Numbered from the stretch's first letter, positions 16,326-24,658 are shown. The stretch: 64,000 nucleotides of DNA from Prevotellaceae bacterium UBA4332 (GCA_002394365.1 DGTQ01000017.1:264921-328920), one strand, 5' to 3'. A program made the numbers and translations. The notes: generated from the sequence alone by a model not told the origin.

Positions 16326-16364
16326 AAAATCAGCAACTTTGAAGAAATTCAAGTTGCTGATTTT
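16326..16364 (+). terminator. Strong intrinsic terminator after the tRNA-Met fragment
   Basis: A 14-bp perfect stem, AAAATCAGCAACTT (16326-16339) with its complement at 16351-16364, followed by TCGTTTTT. It is probably the original terminator of the tRNA gene, so host sequence begins here. Confidence 0.85.
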
Positions 16365-16471
16365 TCGTTTTTACAAACTAAGTGCGAACATTACGGTTCG
16401 CTTATTACAACCATATTCGGAAGGCTGTATTGCGTAGTTTTCGGAAGAGAGGAATGAAAGGTGGAGAAAAG

Positions 16472-16503
16472 TTTTGAATCTTCAACAAAATTCGTTACCT
16501 TTG
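16472..16503 (+). promoter_or_regulatory. Promoter for the small membrane protein and thioesterase
   Basis: TTTTG (16472-16476), a 19-bp spacer and TACCTTTG (16496-16503) match the Bacteroidetes consensus; the first ATG is about 50 nt downstream of the expected RNA start. Confidence 0.75.
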
Positions 16504-16559
16504 CACGAGAAAGAAGATATACAACTGTAGCAGAGAATGGTCATCTTCAATATAGTATC

Positions 16560-16760
16560 ATGAAACTAAAGAAACGGAAAATCATAGCTTCGGCCATTTT
16601 CTTCCTGTGCTGGGCAGGATTTTTAATCTTTATTGTGGATGGGGTAGTGAAATTCCAGACACTGGTTGATTACGTGGGCTCTTACGCAGTGGTGGAGATT
16701 GCGTTATGGCTGATTGTCCTCCTGCCTGCACTGGTGGTTTACAAATTCACCAAAGAGTAA
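16560..16760 (+). CDS. Small two-helix membrane protein, 66 residues
   Basis: From the ATG at 16560 (MKLKKRKIIASAIFFLCWAG) the protein has two hydrophobic segments, about residues 10-28 and 40-60, with a basic N-terminus and a VYKFTKE tail. An upstream in-frame start at 16461 is rejected because it would precede the -7 box. I do not recognise the family. It shares a promoter and direction with the acyl-ACP thioesterase 63 nt downstream, so it may be co-transcribed. Function unknown. Confidence 0.6.
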   Translation: MKLKKRKIIASAIFFLCWAGFLIFIVDGVVKFQTLVDYVGSYAVVEIALWLIVLLPALVVYKFTKE

Positions 16761-16823
16761 TAAGAGAAAACATGCAAGAACGAAAAGAATATCTATCAGG
16801 AGTTATATATTACAAGAAAGATT

Positions 16824-17528
16824 ATGTTTAGTTTAAAGTATAAAGTTACTACAAGCACATGCGACAGCAACGGAAAGCTGAAGCTATACTCTGCCCTCCA
16901 GATGATGCAGGACTGTTCCGAGATGTGGATAGATAGCGAGCCAAGTGTAAAACAGTATTTTGCTGAGCAAAATATGACTCAGTTGTTGGCAACACGCCAG
17001 GTAGAGGTAATACGCGTGCCCTGTTTCAAGGAGGAACTTACAGTCACGAGCACCGTGTACGATGTGAAGCCTATGTTCGGTTTTCGCAATACCTTCATAT
17101 ACGACGCTGAGGGGAAACCCTGCTACAAGACATGGAGCATGGGCGCATTTGTTGATATGACAGCAGGCAAACTGAAGCGTATTGACGAGGCAACAATCGC
17201 CTCTATGAAATTTGAGCCTCAGTTAGAGATGAACTATAAGGACAGGCGTATCATTCTGCCGAAAGATGGCGGGACGGTTCTTGAGCCTTTCAAAGTGCTA
17301 CGTGCGGATATTGACTACAACAAGCACATGAACAACGCCAACTATGTTCGCATTGCCATGGAATTACTCCCCGAAGGCTTTGAGGCCAAAGGCATGAGGG
17401 TAGAATATCGCGTAGCAGCTAAACTGGGCGACATACTTATACCTACCATATATCAGATTAAGGACGGATACATCGTATCACTTACCAGCAACTCACAAGT
17501 AAGTGCAATCATAGAATTTACAGAATAA
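16824..17528 (+). CDS. Acyl-ACP thioesterase (double hotdog)
   Basis: A 234-residue thioesterase of the FatA/FatB-like family found in Bacteroidota, which releases fatty acids from acyl carrier protein. The first hotdog half holds LYSALQMMQDCSEMWID, where early Asp/Glu residues contact the substrate tunnel, and FGFRNTFIYDAEGKP. The second half begins near residue 150 with ADIDYNKHMNNANYV, the typical D-x-N-x-H-x-N-N catalytic signature of this family. It is complete and cytoplasmic. Its last 11 bp overlap the convergent NUDIX gene at the 3' end. Confidence 0.87.
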   Translation: MFSLKYKVTTSTCDSNGKLKLYSALQMMQDCSEMWIDSEPSVKQYFAEQNMTQLLATRQVEVIRVPCFKEELTVTSTVYDVKPMFGFRNTFIYDAEGKPCYKTWSMGAFVDMTAGKLKRIDEATIASMKFEPQLEMNYKDRRIILPKDGGTVLEPFKVLRADIDYNKHMNNANYVRIAMELLPEGFEAKGMRVEYRVAAKLGDILIPTIYQIKDGYIVSLTSNSQVSAIIEFTE

Positions 17529-18021
17529 AGCTCCTTCTGAACTCGCTCTCGAAGTTTGGCGTCAGCACTCCAGTGCCAATCGCCTCGCTTATCTCCTGAA
17601 TAGTCCAGAAGCGTCCACCATCCAGTTCCTCTGCCGAGGGGTGTATCTCTCCGTCGTACGTGGTACGGTTTACATACACCAGCTCACGCTCTCGCTTACT
17701 TTCAAACACATACCTGTCCACAAACTCTGGGGTAAAAGCCGTTATCCCCAGTTCCTCGCGAACCTCACGCTGCAGAGCCTCCTCTGGCGTCTCTCCATAA
17801 TCTATATGCCCACCAACAGCAGTGTCCCATTTTCCTGGCTGAATATCCTTCCAGTCAGGCCTGCGTTGCAGGTAAATCTCCCCCTTAGAATTAAACACAT
17901 GCAGATGCACCACTGGATGCAGCAGCATCCTTCCACTATGACACTCCCCACGAGTGGCAGAACCTATTACCCTTCCGTTTTCATCCACAACGGGGAATAT
18001 CTCTTGAGAATTATCCTTCAT
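17518..18021 (-). CDS. NUDIX hydrolase, IPP-isomerase-like subgroup
   Basis: A 167-residue NUDIX protein. The Nudix box from G71 to I93 reads GHIDYGETPEEALQ then REVREELGI, a full match to Gx5Ex7REUxEExGU, so it should hydrolyse a nucleoside-diphosphate-linked substrate with Mg. The N-terminus (EIFPVVDENGRVIGSATRGECH) and LHVFNSKGEIYLQRRP resemble the YfcD/Idi-like branch. The true substrate cannot be told from sequence. It converges on the thioesterase with an 11-bp overlap. Confidence 0.9.
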   Translation of the reverse strand: MKDNSQEIFPVVDENGRVIGSATRGECHSGRMLLHPVVHLHVFNSKGEIYLQRRPDWKDIQPGKWDTAVGGHIDYGETPEEALQREVREELGITAFTPEFVDRYVFESKRERELVYVNRTTYDGEIHPSAEELDGGRFWTIQEISEAIGTGVLTPNFESEFRRSFIL

Positions 18022-18059
18022 TAGCTTAATTTTTTTTTATATCGTAACACAAAGGAGAG

Positions 18060-18354
18060 TCAGACAAAGAGCATCACGAGCACACTGATGATTGTTACTA
18101 CTGTGGTGAATATGCGAAAGCCCCTTTCTGGCAGAAACTTCACAAGACGAATACCGAGAAAAGCACCCAGCAAAGCAAAGGATTGGCAGCATCAAGCCCG
18201 TTGAGGGCTTTGCCCCGAATGTCATCGCCAACAGAGGAACAGTAAGAATGGTCAGTCCCTGAATGCCCGTCTTTGACATTCCGACAAATATTGCCGTGAC
18301 AGACAGGATTATCCATGCCCACTCACTCTGCATATATTCTGAAAAAGCTGTCAT
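18060..18354 (-). pseudogene. TauE/SafE-family membrane transporter, internally deleted remnant
   Basis: From the ATG at 18354 the frame gives a normal TauE/SafE start (WAWIILSVTAIFVGMSKTGIQGL, in part, then GAKPSTGLMLPILCFA). At about 18180 the sequence jumps, with a frame change, to a typical family C-terminus: LLGAFLGIRLVKFLPERGF followed by IISVLVMLFV and stop at 18060. Family members have about 240-260 residues, so the middle, perhaps 150 residues, is lost. The protein frame continuing in the first phase is out-of-frame nonsense. It lies between the NUDIX gene and tRNA-Pro. Confidence 0.8.
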
Positions 18355-18422
18355 TCTTTTATTCTTTGTGTTGTAGTAAAAGCAAACAAAGGAAGGCAGT
18401 CCTACGGACCGCCTTCCTTGCG

Positions 18423-18496
18423 TCGGGATGACCAGACTCGAACTGGCGACCACACGCCCCCCAGACGTGTACGCTAACCAACTGCGCTACATCCCG
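18423..18496 (-). tRNA. tRNA-Pro (anticodon GGG)
   Basis: The minus strand reads CGGGATG (acceptor), GCGC...GCGT D-arm, CACGT-CTGGGGG-GCGTG anticodon arm with GGG, GCCAG-TTCGAGT-CTGGT T-arm (one G-T pair) and CATCCCG with discriminator A. CCA is not encoded. A TACCTTTG box at 18559-18552 lies about 55 nt upstream. Confidence 0.93.
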
Positions 18497-18505
18497 TGCT
18501 TTGCA

Positions 18506-18596
18506 AGTTACCAATTACCAGTTATAAGTTACCAGTTTGGTTTTGCGGGTGCAAAGGTAGTAAATTTAGTTGAGAGTTGAGAGTTGAGAGTTAAGA
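18506..18596. repeat. Two heptamer tandem repeats upstream of tRNA-Pro
   Basis: Five 7-bp units at 18506-18540 (AGTTACC, AATTACC, AGTTATA, AGTTACC, AGTTTGG) and four at 18569-18596 (three GTTGAGA, then GTTAAGA) flank the tRNA-Pro -7 box at 18552-18559. Confidence 0.75.
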
Positions 18597-18681
18597 GTTT
18601 GTGCTGTGTTTAATCATTTTTAACTCTGCACAAGCGACGAAGTCGTTTTTTTGCCAGCTAAGCGACAACTCTACCCACGGC

Positions 18682-19956
18682 TTATTCCAATACGAGATAG
18701 CCTATCCTCTGGTCGGCATCAGCAAGTACGTATAAGTAGTCTGGTACTATCTTGATGGTTATTGGGTTGATCTGCCCTATTGAGCCGCCGGCTATATATG
18801 AAGGGAAGTTCAACTCAGAGAATACTATTTTGCTGGTGATGTCACGGCGCGTAGTGATGTATTTCTTGTCTTCATCCTGCACCGTCACATCATACTTCAC
18901 CATAATGGTTGGCTGGAACTCTGCTGACGGGATAGCATAGAAGTTAGCACCCCACTGACGCTCCATACCAGCGTCAGAAAATCCTATGCGCAGGGTCCTG
19001 TTATCCGCATCGTATATCCCTTCTTTTCCTATCTCTGCGGTATAGTCCACGAAAGGAATCTCCGTTGCCTTTGCTTTGTCGGTATTCTTTACTATGTTGC
19101 TCCATGTTATGTCGTCTGCGGTCCATGCACTCTCGCTCTTCAGCGGGTATTTATATGTTCTGCTTACTACGCCCCCCACAGGAATAGTGTTTTGTGCGCC
19201 AGTAATCTTCACTTCCTTTATAACAAAGTCGCGGATGTTACTCATCTTGTCTCCGAGAATGAACTTCAAGCTGAAGCCCGCAAGCGTCTGGTCCATCTGG
19301 TAGTTTATCACCTCGCCCGCCTTTGTTTTGTGAACAGGTGTTCTGCAAATCAGCGGATTATGAGTACCATCCGCTATGCTGTCCAGCACTGCCACGATAG
19401 TATCTCGCTCTGCATCCTTCAGTGTAACGACAAATGAGAGAGTAGCCTTCAGAGTGTCAATACCTGTGCCAGTACCAACTCCCGTCACTTTCTCCAACTC
19501 CAGCTTAGCGCCGTTTTGTGCTTCCTCTGACTCGCTTGTATCACTTGCCTGATAAGGCATATAAGCGAAGAAGTCGAACGTCTCGCACCATGTATAGTCA
19601 GCCCAATACTTCAGCGGAGAATATTTCCACCTTGACCATGAGAACACCTCTGGGTCCTCTTCTCTTTGCACCTCCTGATTGTTGAAGAAGTCGGTTGGTA
19701 TGGATGTAACCTGATTATATATGCCATACGCGCCGAATGATGTAGGGTCACCCGTGTGCCAAGCCCTATAGTTTGTGCTTGCCTTTGATATCAGCTCACC
19801 AGCACCCATACTGAAAGTCAAGACTGTCTTAGCCTGCTCCTCCAGTTCCTGCTGTGCCTTCAATTCATCAGACACTGTCAGGAAGTCGTCATTAGAACAA
19901 CCCACCAACGCCAACGTTAACGCTAACGAAAACAGTATTTTCTCAAAGTTTCTCAT
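18682..19956 (-). CDS. Fimbrillin-family (FimA/Mfa-like) surface lipoprotein
   Basis: A 424-residue lipoprotein: N-terminal signal with lipobox LALVGC, then a long Glu/Gln-rich stretch and a beta-rich body. The features KTVLTFSMGAGE, SFGAYGIYNQ, WKYSPLKYWADYT and FDFFAYMPYQ are typical of fimbrillin/Mfa-like proteins (xYWP/xYWA and FxAYxP motifs). Such proteins are exported as lipoproteins, cleaved by Rgp-like or other proteases and polymerise as pili by donor-strand exchange. Here it lies alone behind a structured 406-bp repeat immediately upstream, with no consensus promoter seen within the short gap. The exact class (stalk or tip) is not clear. Confidence 0.82.
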   Translation of the reverse strand: MRNFEKILFSLALTLALVGCSNDDFLTVSDELKAQQELEEQAKTVLTFSMGAGELISKASTNYRAWHTGDPTSFGAYGIYNQVTSIPTDFFNNQEVQREEDPEVFSWSRWKYSPLKYWADYTWCETFDFFAYMPYQASDTSESEEAQNGAKLELEKVTGVGTGTGIDTLKATLSFVVTLKDAERDTIVAVLDSIADGTHNPLICRTPVHKTKAGEVINYQMDQTLAGFSLKFILGDKMSNIRDFVIKEVKITGAQNTIPVGGVVSRTYKYPLKSESAWTADDITWSNIVKNTDKAKATEIPFVDYTAEIGKEGIYDADNRTLRIGFSDAGMERQWGANFYAIPSAEFQPTIMVKYDVTVQDEDKKYITTRRDITSKIVFSELNFPSYIAGGSIGQINPITIKIVPDYLYVLADADQRIGYLVLE

Positions 19957-19995
19957 ATCTTAAACTCTATTATTATCTTTTTTACTTATTCTTTA

Positions 19996-20401
19996 TTTCT
20001 CGCCAAGACTAAGAATCACTCTTTTCAAGAGTATCGGGCTGTTGCTTATCCACTCGCTTGCAAGCAAGCTTCCAGCGACTGTCTAACCTACATCCCTACT
20101 GGTTACACCAGTTATTCTTAGTTACGCAAAGGGCAAAGGTCGTGCTTTCAGCACTCACGCTAAGCCGTGCGGGTTGTATATCTATTACTCACCTCTTGTG
20201 AGTATCTTCAAGTCTATCCTATAAGGAGGGACTCTTTGCGAAGCCTCGGAGAGGCAACTTGGCTCTTGGCGTAGAGATGATTACTGACGAAAGTCAGCAG
20301 CGCGTCGAGGTAAGACACTTATCAAGCTTGCTTGAAATAAGGGGCTTATCGAGAGACGCTGAAGCTCGCAAGAGCTAATCATCGCGGCTTGGCGAGAGAA
20401 A
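19996..20401. repeat. Structured intergenic element, copy 1 (about 406 bp)
   Basis: Closed by TCTCGCCAAG (19998-20007) pairing with CTTGGCGAGA (20388-20397). Inside: ACTAAGAATCACT with AGTTATTCTTAGT (20008-20020, 20110-20122), hairpins ACTCTT-TTC-AAGAGT and GTGCT-TTC-AGCAC, GCCTC-GGA-GAGGC, GNRA-capped CTGAC-GAAA-GTCAG and AGCTC-GCAA-GAGCT, and an 8-bp long-range helix GATGATTA/TAATCATC. The same plan appears at 55845-56310. It fills most of the gap between the two fimbrillin genes; no gene is seen in 19957-20558. Confidence 0.75.
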
Positions 20402-20558
20402 CTTTCTTACATTGATTCAACCATCAAGTCCTTTCGTCCTATCAGGCTGAAGATTGTTATGTTAAGTCAAACACGAACTTCAGGTTCTCTATGTCGTACT
20501 TTACGCCCAAACCTTTTATTATTTACTCTTTACTTATTACTTTCTGCATGGCAGTGCC

Positions 20559-22052
20559 TTACCATTCTCCTGTTCCATCACCTTCTCCATTGGTGAATCC
20601 AGGACCTTCCTCCCATTCCTGTATCGAAATCTCCTCGAAGGTTATAGGAGCGTCTTCTGGGGCATTAGCCACCGACCATTGGTGGTGCTTGCCTGCATTA
20701 CAATCAAGTTTTGAGAGAGTTGCCTTATAGTATTTTCTCGTATAGCCCTTCATCCTGTCAGACAATGGCAATGCAGCAAACTGCTCAGCAGTATAAGTTG
20801 TACCCTTCGCTGTATTATAAGCTGCGAGTTCGCTTGCTTCATAGATTTTCATTCTCTGTATCTTTGGCAATGCAGCATAAGCCTCGTTTGTTTTTATAAA
20901 ACCTGGATCACTTTCGTTAAATCCTTTGGCTTCATTGTAGGCCTCCTTTGTATCATAATATGACGCCTGCCTTCCAAGCAGGTACAGTGTAGGTGCCTCC
21001 GTCAGTTCCTTTAACTTTATCGGTGCAAACATCATATACGCCATGATACAACCTGCACCATTCGTTTTGTTCTGCCAATAGTAACTTATTTTCTTCTGAT
21101 AGGCATCTTCGCTGTTATGCTCATCACTGCATGTCATGTCTATAGCAGGATGAAATCCTAATGACATCACATGAGATGTCCTCGTAGGTGTCAGCTCCTT
21201 TGTCGTAATGTTCAAAGTCGCATTAATAGTGAAATTCGCCTCACTATTATACACCTGCAGCGAGTCATAGAATATGTTGTCATCAGCTCTTGACGGACAT
21301 ACCATATAGAAGCGTGCGATTGACCCGACATGCTCATAGTAAAATTTCACATATTGGTCTGATGGTGATGTTGCGCTTGATGCCATATAGTCATACTTTC
21401 CCAGATGTGCGGCAGCCGCTTTCTCTGATTCGAGAAATAGTGCCTTGCTCGCCGTCGTATTCTCAAAGTAATATCCCATCTGTTCATTTGCAGTTTGCAC
21501 CTGTCCAGCGAAACTTACGGGGACATTGGTGTAGTTGAATGCTCCTGTTTCCAAAGTCTGTGCCCTATATGGGAAGAATGAGTAATATCTCTGACCATTA
21601 GTAAAATTGGCGACCTGATTATCCGCAGAAATAAACGAACCCGTGGTAGTCGTCTGCTTTACTATAAGCGCTTGCGCAGGATCCAATTTAAACTTCATCA
21701 ACGTTGGAGATGGGTTTTCTTCCAAGTTCACTTCCGGGTATATTCCTATGCAATCTACATTTGCATTATATTCTTCTTCGTCCTTTGTATTAGGCTTATA
21801 CCAAGAGAACATCAGCTGCTTACCTACACGGTCATAATACACCTGTGCCTTTGAAGATAGGTAGTCCTCGTCACCTATGGTTTCCTCAAACACAGCCACG
21901 TTAGCCATTGTGCCAGTCACAACAAACTCACCGTTTCCTTCTTCTCCGCCTGATATGCCAGCTATGTCGCTGTCAGAGCAAGATGAGAAAACCAACGATA
22001 ACGCGAACGCTAACGTTAACGTGAACAATATGTCTTTAAATTCCTTCTTCAT
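20559..22052 (-). CDS. Fimbrillin-like surface lipoprotein with internal helical duplication
   Basis: A 497-residue lipoprotein with lipobox SLVFSSC near residue 25 and a beta-rich body like Mfa/FimA proteins (QRYYSFFPYRAQTLETGAF, HLGKYDYMASSAT). The C-terminal 150 residues contain two related helical units, AYNEAKGF...AYAALPKIQRMKIY and AYNTAKGT...FAALPLSDRMKGY, about 30-40 residues each. It begins 35 nt after a short peptide gene and is probably the last gene of the operon starting at 24658. The fimbrillin call rests on lipobox, fold-like motifs and neighbours. It could be a pilus tip or adhesin subunit. Confidence 0.7.
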   Translation of the reverse strand: MKKEFKDILFTLTLAFALSLVFSSCSDSDIAGISGGEEGNGEFVVTGTMANVAVFEETIGDEDYLSSKAQVYYDRVGKQLMFSWYKPNTKDEEEYNANVDCIGIYPEVNLEENPSPTLMKFKLDPAQALIVKQTTTTGSFISADNQVANFTNGQRYYSFFPYRAQTLETGAFNYTNVPVSFAGQVQTANEQMGYYFENTTASKALFLESEKAAAAHLGKYDYMASSATSPSDQYVKFYYEHVGSIARFYMVCPSRADDNIFYDSLQVYNSEANFTINATLNITTKELTPTRTSHVMSLGFHPAIDMTCSDEHNSEDAYQKKISYYWQNKTNGAGCIMAYMMFAPIKLKELTEAPTLYLLGRQASYYDTKEAYNEAKGFNESDPGFIKTNEAYAALPKIQRMKIYEASELAAYNTAKGTTYTAEQFAALPLSDRMKGYTRKYYKATLSKLDCNAGKHHQWSVANAPEDAPITFEEISIQEWEEGPGFTNGEGDGTGEW

Positions 22053-22087
22053 TTCCTATCTATGAATTATGAATTATTATTTTTTTC

Positions 22088-22216
22088 TTAAAGTACTTCC
22101 CCGTCTGGGTCTGCATATTCTTCTTCAGAAAACTCCAGCGTAGTGCTTCCTGCAAGTATCATCGTGACGACCTTTATTGGAGTTGCCTCTGGGGTTATAT
22201 ATTCTTTCTTCTTCAC
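22088..22216 (-). CDS. Short peptide gene, 42 residues (GTG start overlapping upstream stop)
   Basis: Begins VKKKEYITPEATPIKVV (GTG as fMet) and ends FSEEEYADPDGEVL. The GTG shares bases with the TGA stop of the gene before it (GTGA), implying translational coupling. It resembles the short Bacteroidota peptides with pattern KKxYxxPxxxxxxV that occur near surface-protein genes, as does the 72-residue peptide at the operon start. Role unknown. Confidence 0.5.
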   Translation of the reverse strand: MKKKEYITPEATPIKVVTMILAGSTTLEFSEEEYADPDGEVL

Positions 22217-23310
22217 TTTGTGAATTTCTTTCCGTTCTGTATATATATATGTCCTTTTCTCGGCTCGGTGATGTTTCTGCCCGTTATGTCATAACATCTG
22301 GCATCTTCAGCATTTGCAGCCTTAACATTCTTCACTGCCGTTGGTGCAAACTTAAAATCATAGCTGTCTTGTTCAGCATCCGTTGGCGTTGCCCAGCATT
22401 TGCCTGCCGGTATGTTGTATGTCTTCTCTGCATCAGCCTTATAGAACTTCACCACTCCGTTCAGTTTCTGCAGTATGTAGCCCTTGTTAATGGTCTGGCT
22501 CTTTACAGCACCTGTCAGATAACCGCTTGTCGCGTAGCCTGCCTCGGGGTACAGGCTTGCGTCCACCTCGCCTGTCAGCGTACCAGTATAGCCACTCTCG
22601 CTATACAGTATATAAGGTGTGTAGGCATCTATCTGCGTTGCCTCCGTCAGGTAGAACACTTTTTCGTCATCGTTCTTACTGTTACAGGTATAAGCCTTCA
22701 AGCCTGCTGGCAGTTCTGTAGCGAAAGGTAGTATGCAGGTTGACCATTTGTTAGCTGATGAAACAGACAAGTCTGCCTTTGCGGAGGTGCCGATGGTTAT
22801 GTCGTATGAAGCATCTGCAGGCTCGTACTTAGTCTCATCAGCCGTTGTGAGGTTTTGCTTCTTTAGCTCTACACTTGCTTTTCCTGGTTTAGCGTATGTA
22901 GAAGCGGTGAGATAAACTCTGCACAAGACTCCCTGCATAGAGGTAAAATCTGCAGTGGGACTTGCATAGCATATCACATTAATCTTATTGTCCTCCTTGC
23001 TGTATGTAGCACTCAAAGTGTGCAAATATTCCTCATCGAAGTCGTCCTTTGGCAGTATTCCCGTCTTTGTCACTCTTGGCACTCCTGCGGAGCTGAGCAG
23101 TGGTTCTACTCCTTCTGGTAAATAAATATCCACATTGAAAGCAGCATACTTTCTCACCGCGCTGACAACCGACAACGTAGCATATTTCGCCGTTCCGTCG
23201 CCAGGGTTAAGCGTTACATCTGACAGCACGAGTTTATCAGACGTGCTGACAGCCCCTGCTGGCATCACTACCAATAGAGTCATTATGAGTGTGTATATTG
23301 CCTTCTTCAT
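22213..23310 (-). CDS. Secreted beta-sandwich protein, possibly cohesin-like, with type-IX-like tail
   Basis: A 365-residue secreted protein with signal peptide (MKKAIYTLIMTLLVVMPAGA). Residues about 25-150 form a beta-rich domain (KLVLSDVTLNPGDG, YAAFNVDIYLPEGVEP, ICYASPTADF, VLCRVYLTAS) that resembles the cohesin fold in general plan; this is a weak call from pattern only. A middle domain follows. The C-terminus reads CYDITGRNITEPRKGHIY then IQNGKKFTK, the short tail common in Prevotella secreted proteins and likely a type IX secretion signal. The next gene upstream, 1 nt away, carries a dockerin, which makes a cohesin reading tempting but unproven. Confidence 0.55.
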   Translation of the reverse strand: MKKAIYTLIMTLLVVMPAGAVSTSDKLVLSDVTLNPGDGTAKYATLSVVSAVRKYAAFNVDIYLPEGVEPLLSSAGVPRVTKTGILPKDDFDEEYLHTLSATYSKEDNKINVICYASPTADFTSMQGVLCRVYLTASTYAKPGKASVELKKQNLTTADETKYEPADASYDITIGTSAKADLSVSSANKWSTCILPFATELPAGLKAYTCNSKNDDEKVFYLTEATQIDAYTPYILYSESGYTGTLTGEVDASLYPEAGYATSGYLTGAVKSQTINKGYILQKLNGVVKFYKADAEKTYNIPAGKCWATPTDAEQDSYDFKFAPTAVKNVKAANAEDARCYDITGRNITEPRKGHIYIQNGKKFTK

Positions 23311-23311
23311 T

Positions 23312-24436
23312 TTATCTTCTATGATATATGTTAACTATTCCGACTACGTCAGTAACGTCTATCACACCATCGCCATCAATGTCTGCCACGTTAAAGTCCA
23401 GTTCGTCGGTAGTATCATTCTGGAAATGGTTTACCACAATCACCACATCTGTCACGTCCACTGTTCCGTCAAGGTTCACGTCACCCAGCAGGAAGGGTGT
23501 CATCTTGTTCCCTGCATCGGGAGCGAAGTCGGGAGCGTATGCCGTGGCAGTAGTTATCTGCGTGTCGGTGGTCCCGTTGTCCTCTATATTGAGTTGGAGA
23601 GAGAGTATCTCCTCCGTGTCGCTGTCCTCGTCTGGTGTTGTCGGGCGCTGAGTGCGGAAGTAGTTCTCTCTACCTATGCTTAGCGGATAGGCGTGTCCCG
23701 CCTTCATGTTGCATCCTTTGGCATATGCCTGCAGTGCAGATCCGTCGTCAGCATTAAGTGTTATCATTATCGATTTGCCGCTGAGGTCGGCAGGCGCCGT
23801 CATGAGGTATGCTATGAGCGAGTCGCCTGCCTCTACCGTTATCTTGTCGAGCGTCAGCGTTGCCGTTGGGGCTGTTGCTGTTACGCTCATTGTATTGTTC
23901 GTAGCATTCATCGTAGCCTCTGACGTAAACCATGCAGTGTTATCTTTTGTCGTCAGGGTGAGTGACGAGAATGTCTTTGTCTCTGGTACGAATGCTGCAA
24001 TGCGCATTATACTCCCCAGATGTGTATATGTTATCGAAAGAGCACTCGCTGTGCTCGTTGCCTGCGCTGTCATGTAATCGGCAGCAGCAAGGTGTTCAGT
24101 GTTGTTGTTTAACATTTGTGCCTGACCCGTATATTTTATGGGCAGTGCGATGTATGGTGATTTTGCCAACAGGTAGTATTCCGAATACGGGTAACCAGCG
24201 TAATAATTACTGTTAGCCGTGGCAGCCCATCCCGCACATTCAGTCATAGCGTAATGCTTGTCGTTTTCTATTGTCTTCACCTTGTGAAGCAGCAACGTTC
24301 CCACCGTGGTGAATACCGCTGACTTATCCGACGACAACCATCCGAAGGTCACCCCCCCATTCTGCTGATAAACATAGCTACCAGCAAATGTAGTGCCCAT
24401 ATAGAGCCACAGTATTGTCGTCAGTATCTGTTTCAT
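23312..24436 (-). CDS. Fimbrillin-like secreted protein with C-terminal dockerin
   Basis: A 374-residue secreted protein. An N-terminal signal (MKQILTTILWLYMGTTFAGS) precedes a beta-rich, fimbrillin-like body (GYPYSEYYLLAKSPYIALPI, then ITYTHLGSIMRIAAFVP, pattern common in Mfa-like proteins). The last 60 residues form a type I dockerin: two calcium-binding loops GDVNLDGTVDVTDVVIVVNHF and ADIDGDGVIDVTDVVGIVN, in pieces, with the D-x-N-x-D-G pattern. Dockerins bind cohesins, so this protein may attach to a partner such as the next gene. The start is 3 nt after the 72-residue peptide gene, indicating one operon. Confidence 0.75.
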   Translation of the reverse strand: MKQILTTILWLYMGTTFAGSYVYQQNGGVTFGWLSSDKSAVFTTVGTLLLHKVKTIENDKHYAMTECAGWAATANSNYYAGYPYSEYYLLAKSPYIALPIKYTGQAQMLNNNTEHLAAADYMTAQATSTASALSITYTHLGSIMRIAAFVPETKTFSSLTLTTKDNTAWFTSEATMNATNNTMSVTATAPTATLTLDKITVEAGDSLIAYLMTAPADLSGKSIMITLNADDGSALQAYAKGCNMKAGHAYPLSIGRENYFRTQRPTTPDEDSDTEEILSLQLNIEDNGTTDTQITTATAYAPDFAPDAGNKMTPFLLGDVNLDGTVDVTDVVIVVNHFQNDTTDELDFNVADIDGDGVIDVTDVVGIVNIYHRR

Positions 24437-24439
24437 TAC

Positions 24440-24658
24440 TTACAACTGAGGTTCATCGTTAATAACGAAGTCCATACTGAAGTCGAAGTCATTGGCTGAT
24501 GTGGGCTCTGACAGTGGACCATCATCACTTTCGTCACCTTCCCACGGCTTTACAGAGCCTTCTATTACATCTCCCTCCATCAATTCCTCGATTTCCTCGA
24601 ACTCTATGATGGGTGGCACGTAGATTTTTTTTGATATTTTAAGTCTTTTTTTCATCAT
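24440..24658 (-). CDS. Short acidic peptide, 72 residues, first gene of the fimbrillin operon
   Basis: Begins MMKKRLKISKKIYVPPIIEF and continues with EEIEELMEGDVIEGSV and an Asp/Glu-rich tail. It has a basic N-terminal third with the KKxYxPP pattern, then an acidic stretch, and no signal peptide or membrane segment. The pattern is shared with the 42-residue peptide at 22088. Short proteins like this are common before Bacteroidota surface-protein genes; their role is not known. Its own promoter lies 31-62 bp upstream. Confidence 0.6.
   Translation of the reverse strand: MMKKRLKISKKIYVPPIIEFEEIEELMEGDVIEGSVKPWEGDESDDGPLSEPTSANDFDFSMDFVINDEPQL

Noticed and set aside
16188..16457. 89-residue rightward frame across the tRNA-Met fragment
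   Set aside because: Runs through tRNA sequence and a terminator hairpin.
18037..18453. 138-residue frame over the TauE region as an intact gene
   Set aside because: Its first part includes tRNA-Pro sequence and its last part is out of frame; the true TauE C-terminus is in another frame.
22177..22731. 184-residue rightward frame
   Set aside because: Antisense shadow of the 365-residue secreted protein; many rightward frames between 18.7 and 63 kb have the same origin.
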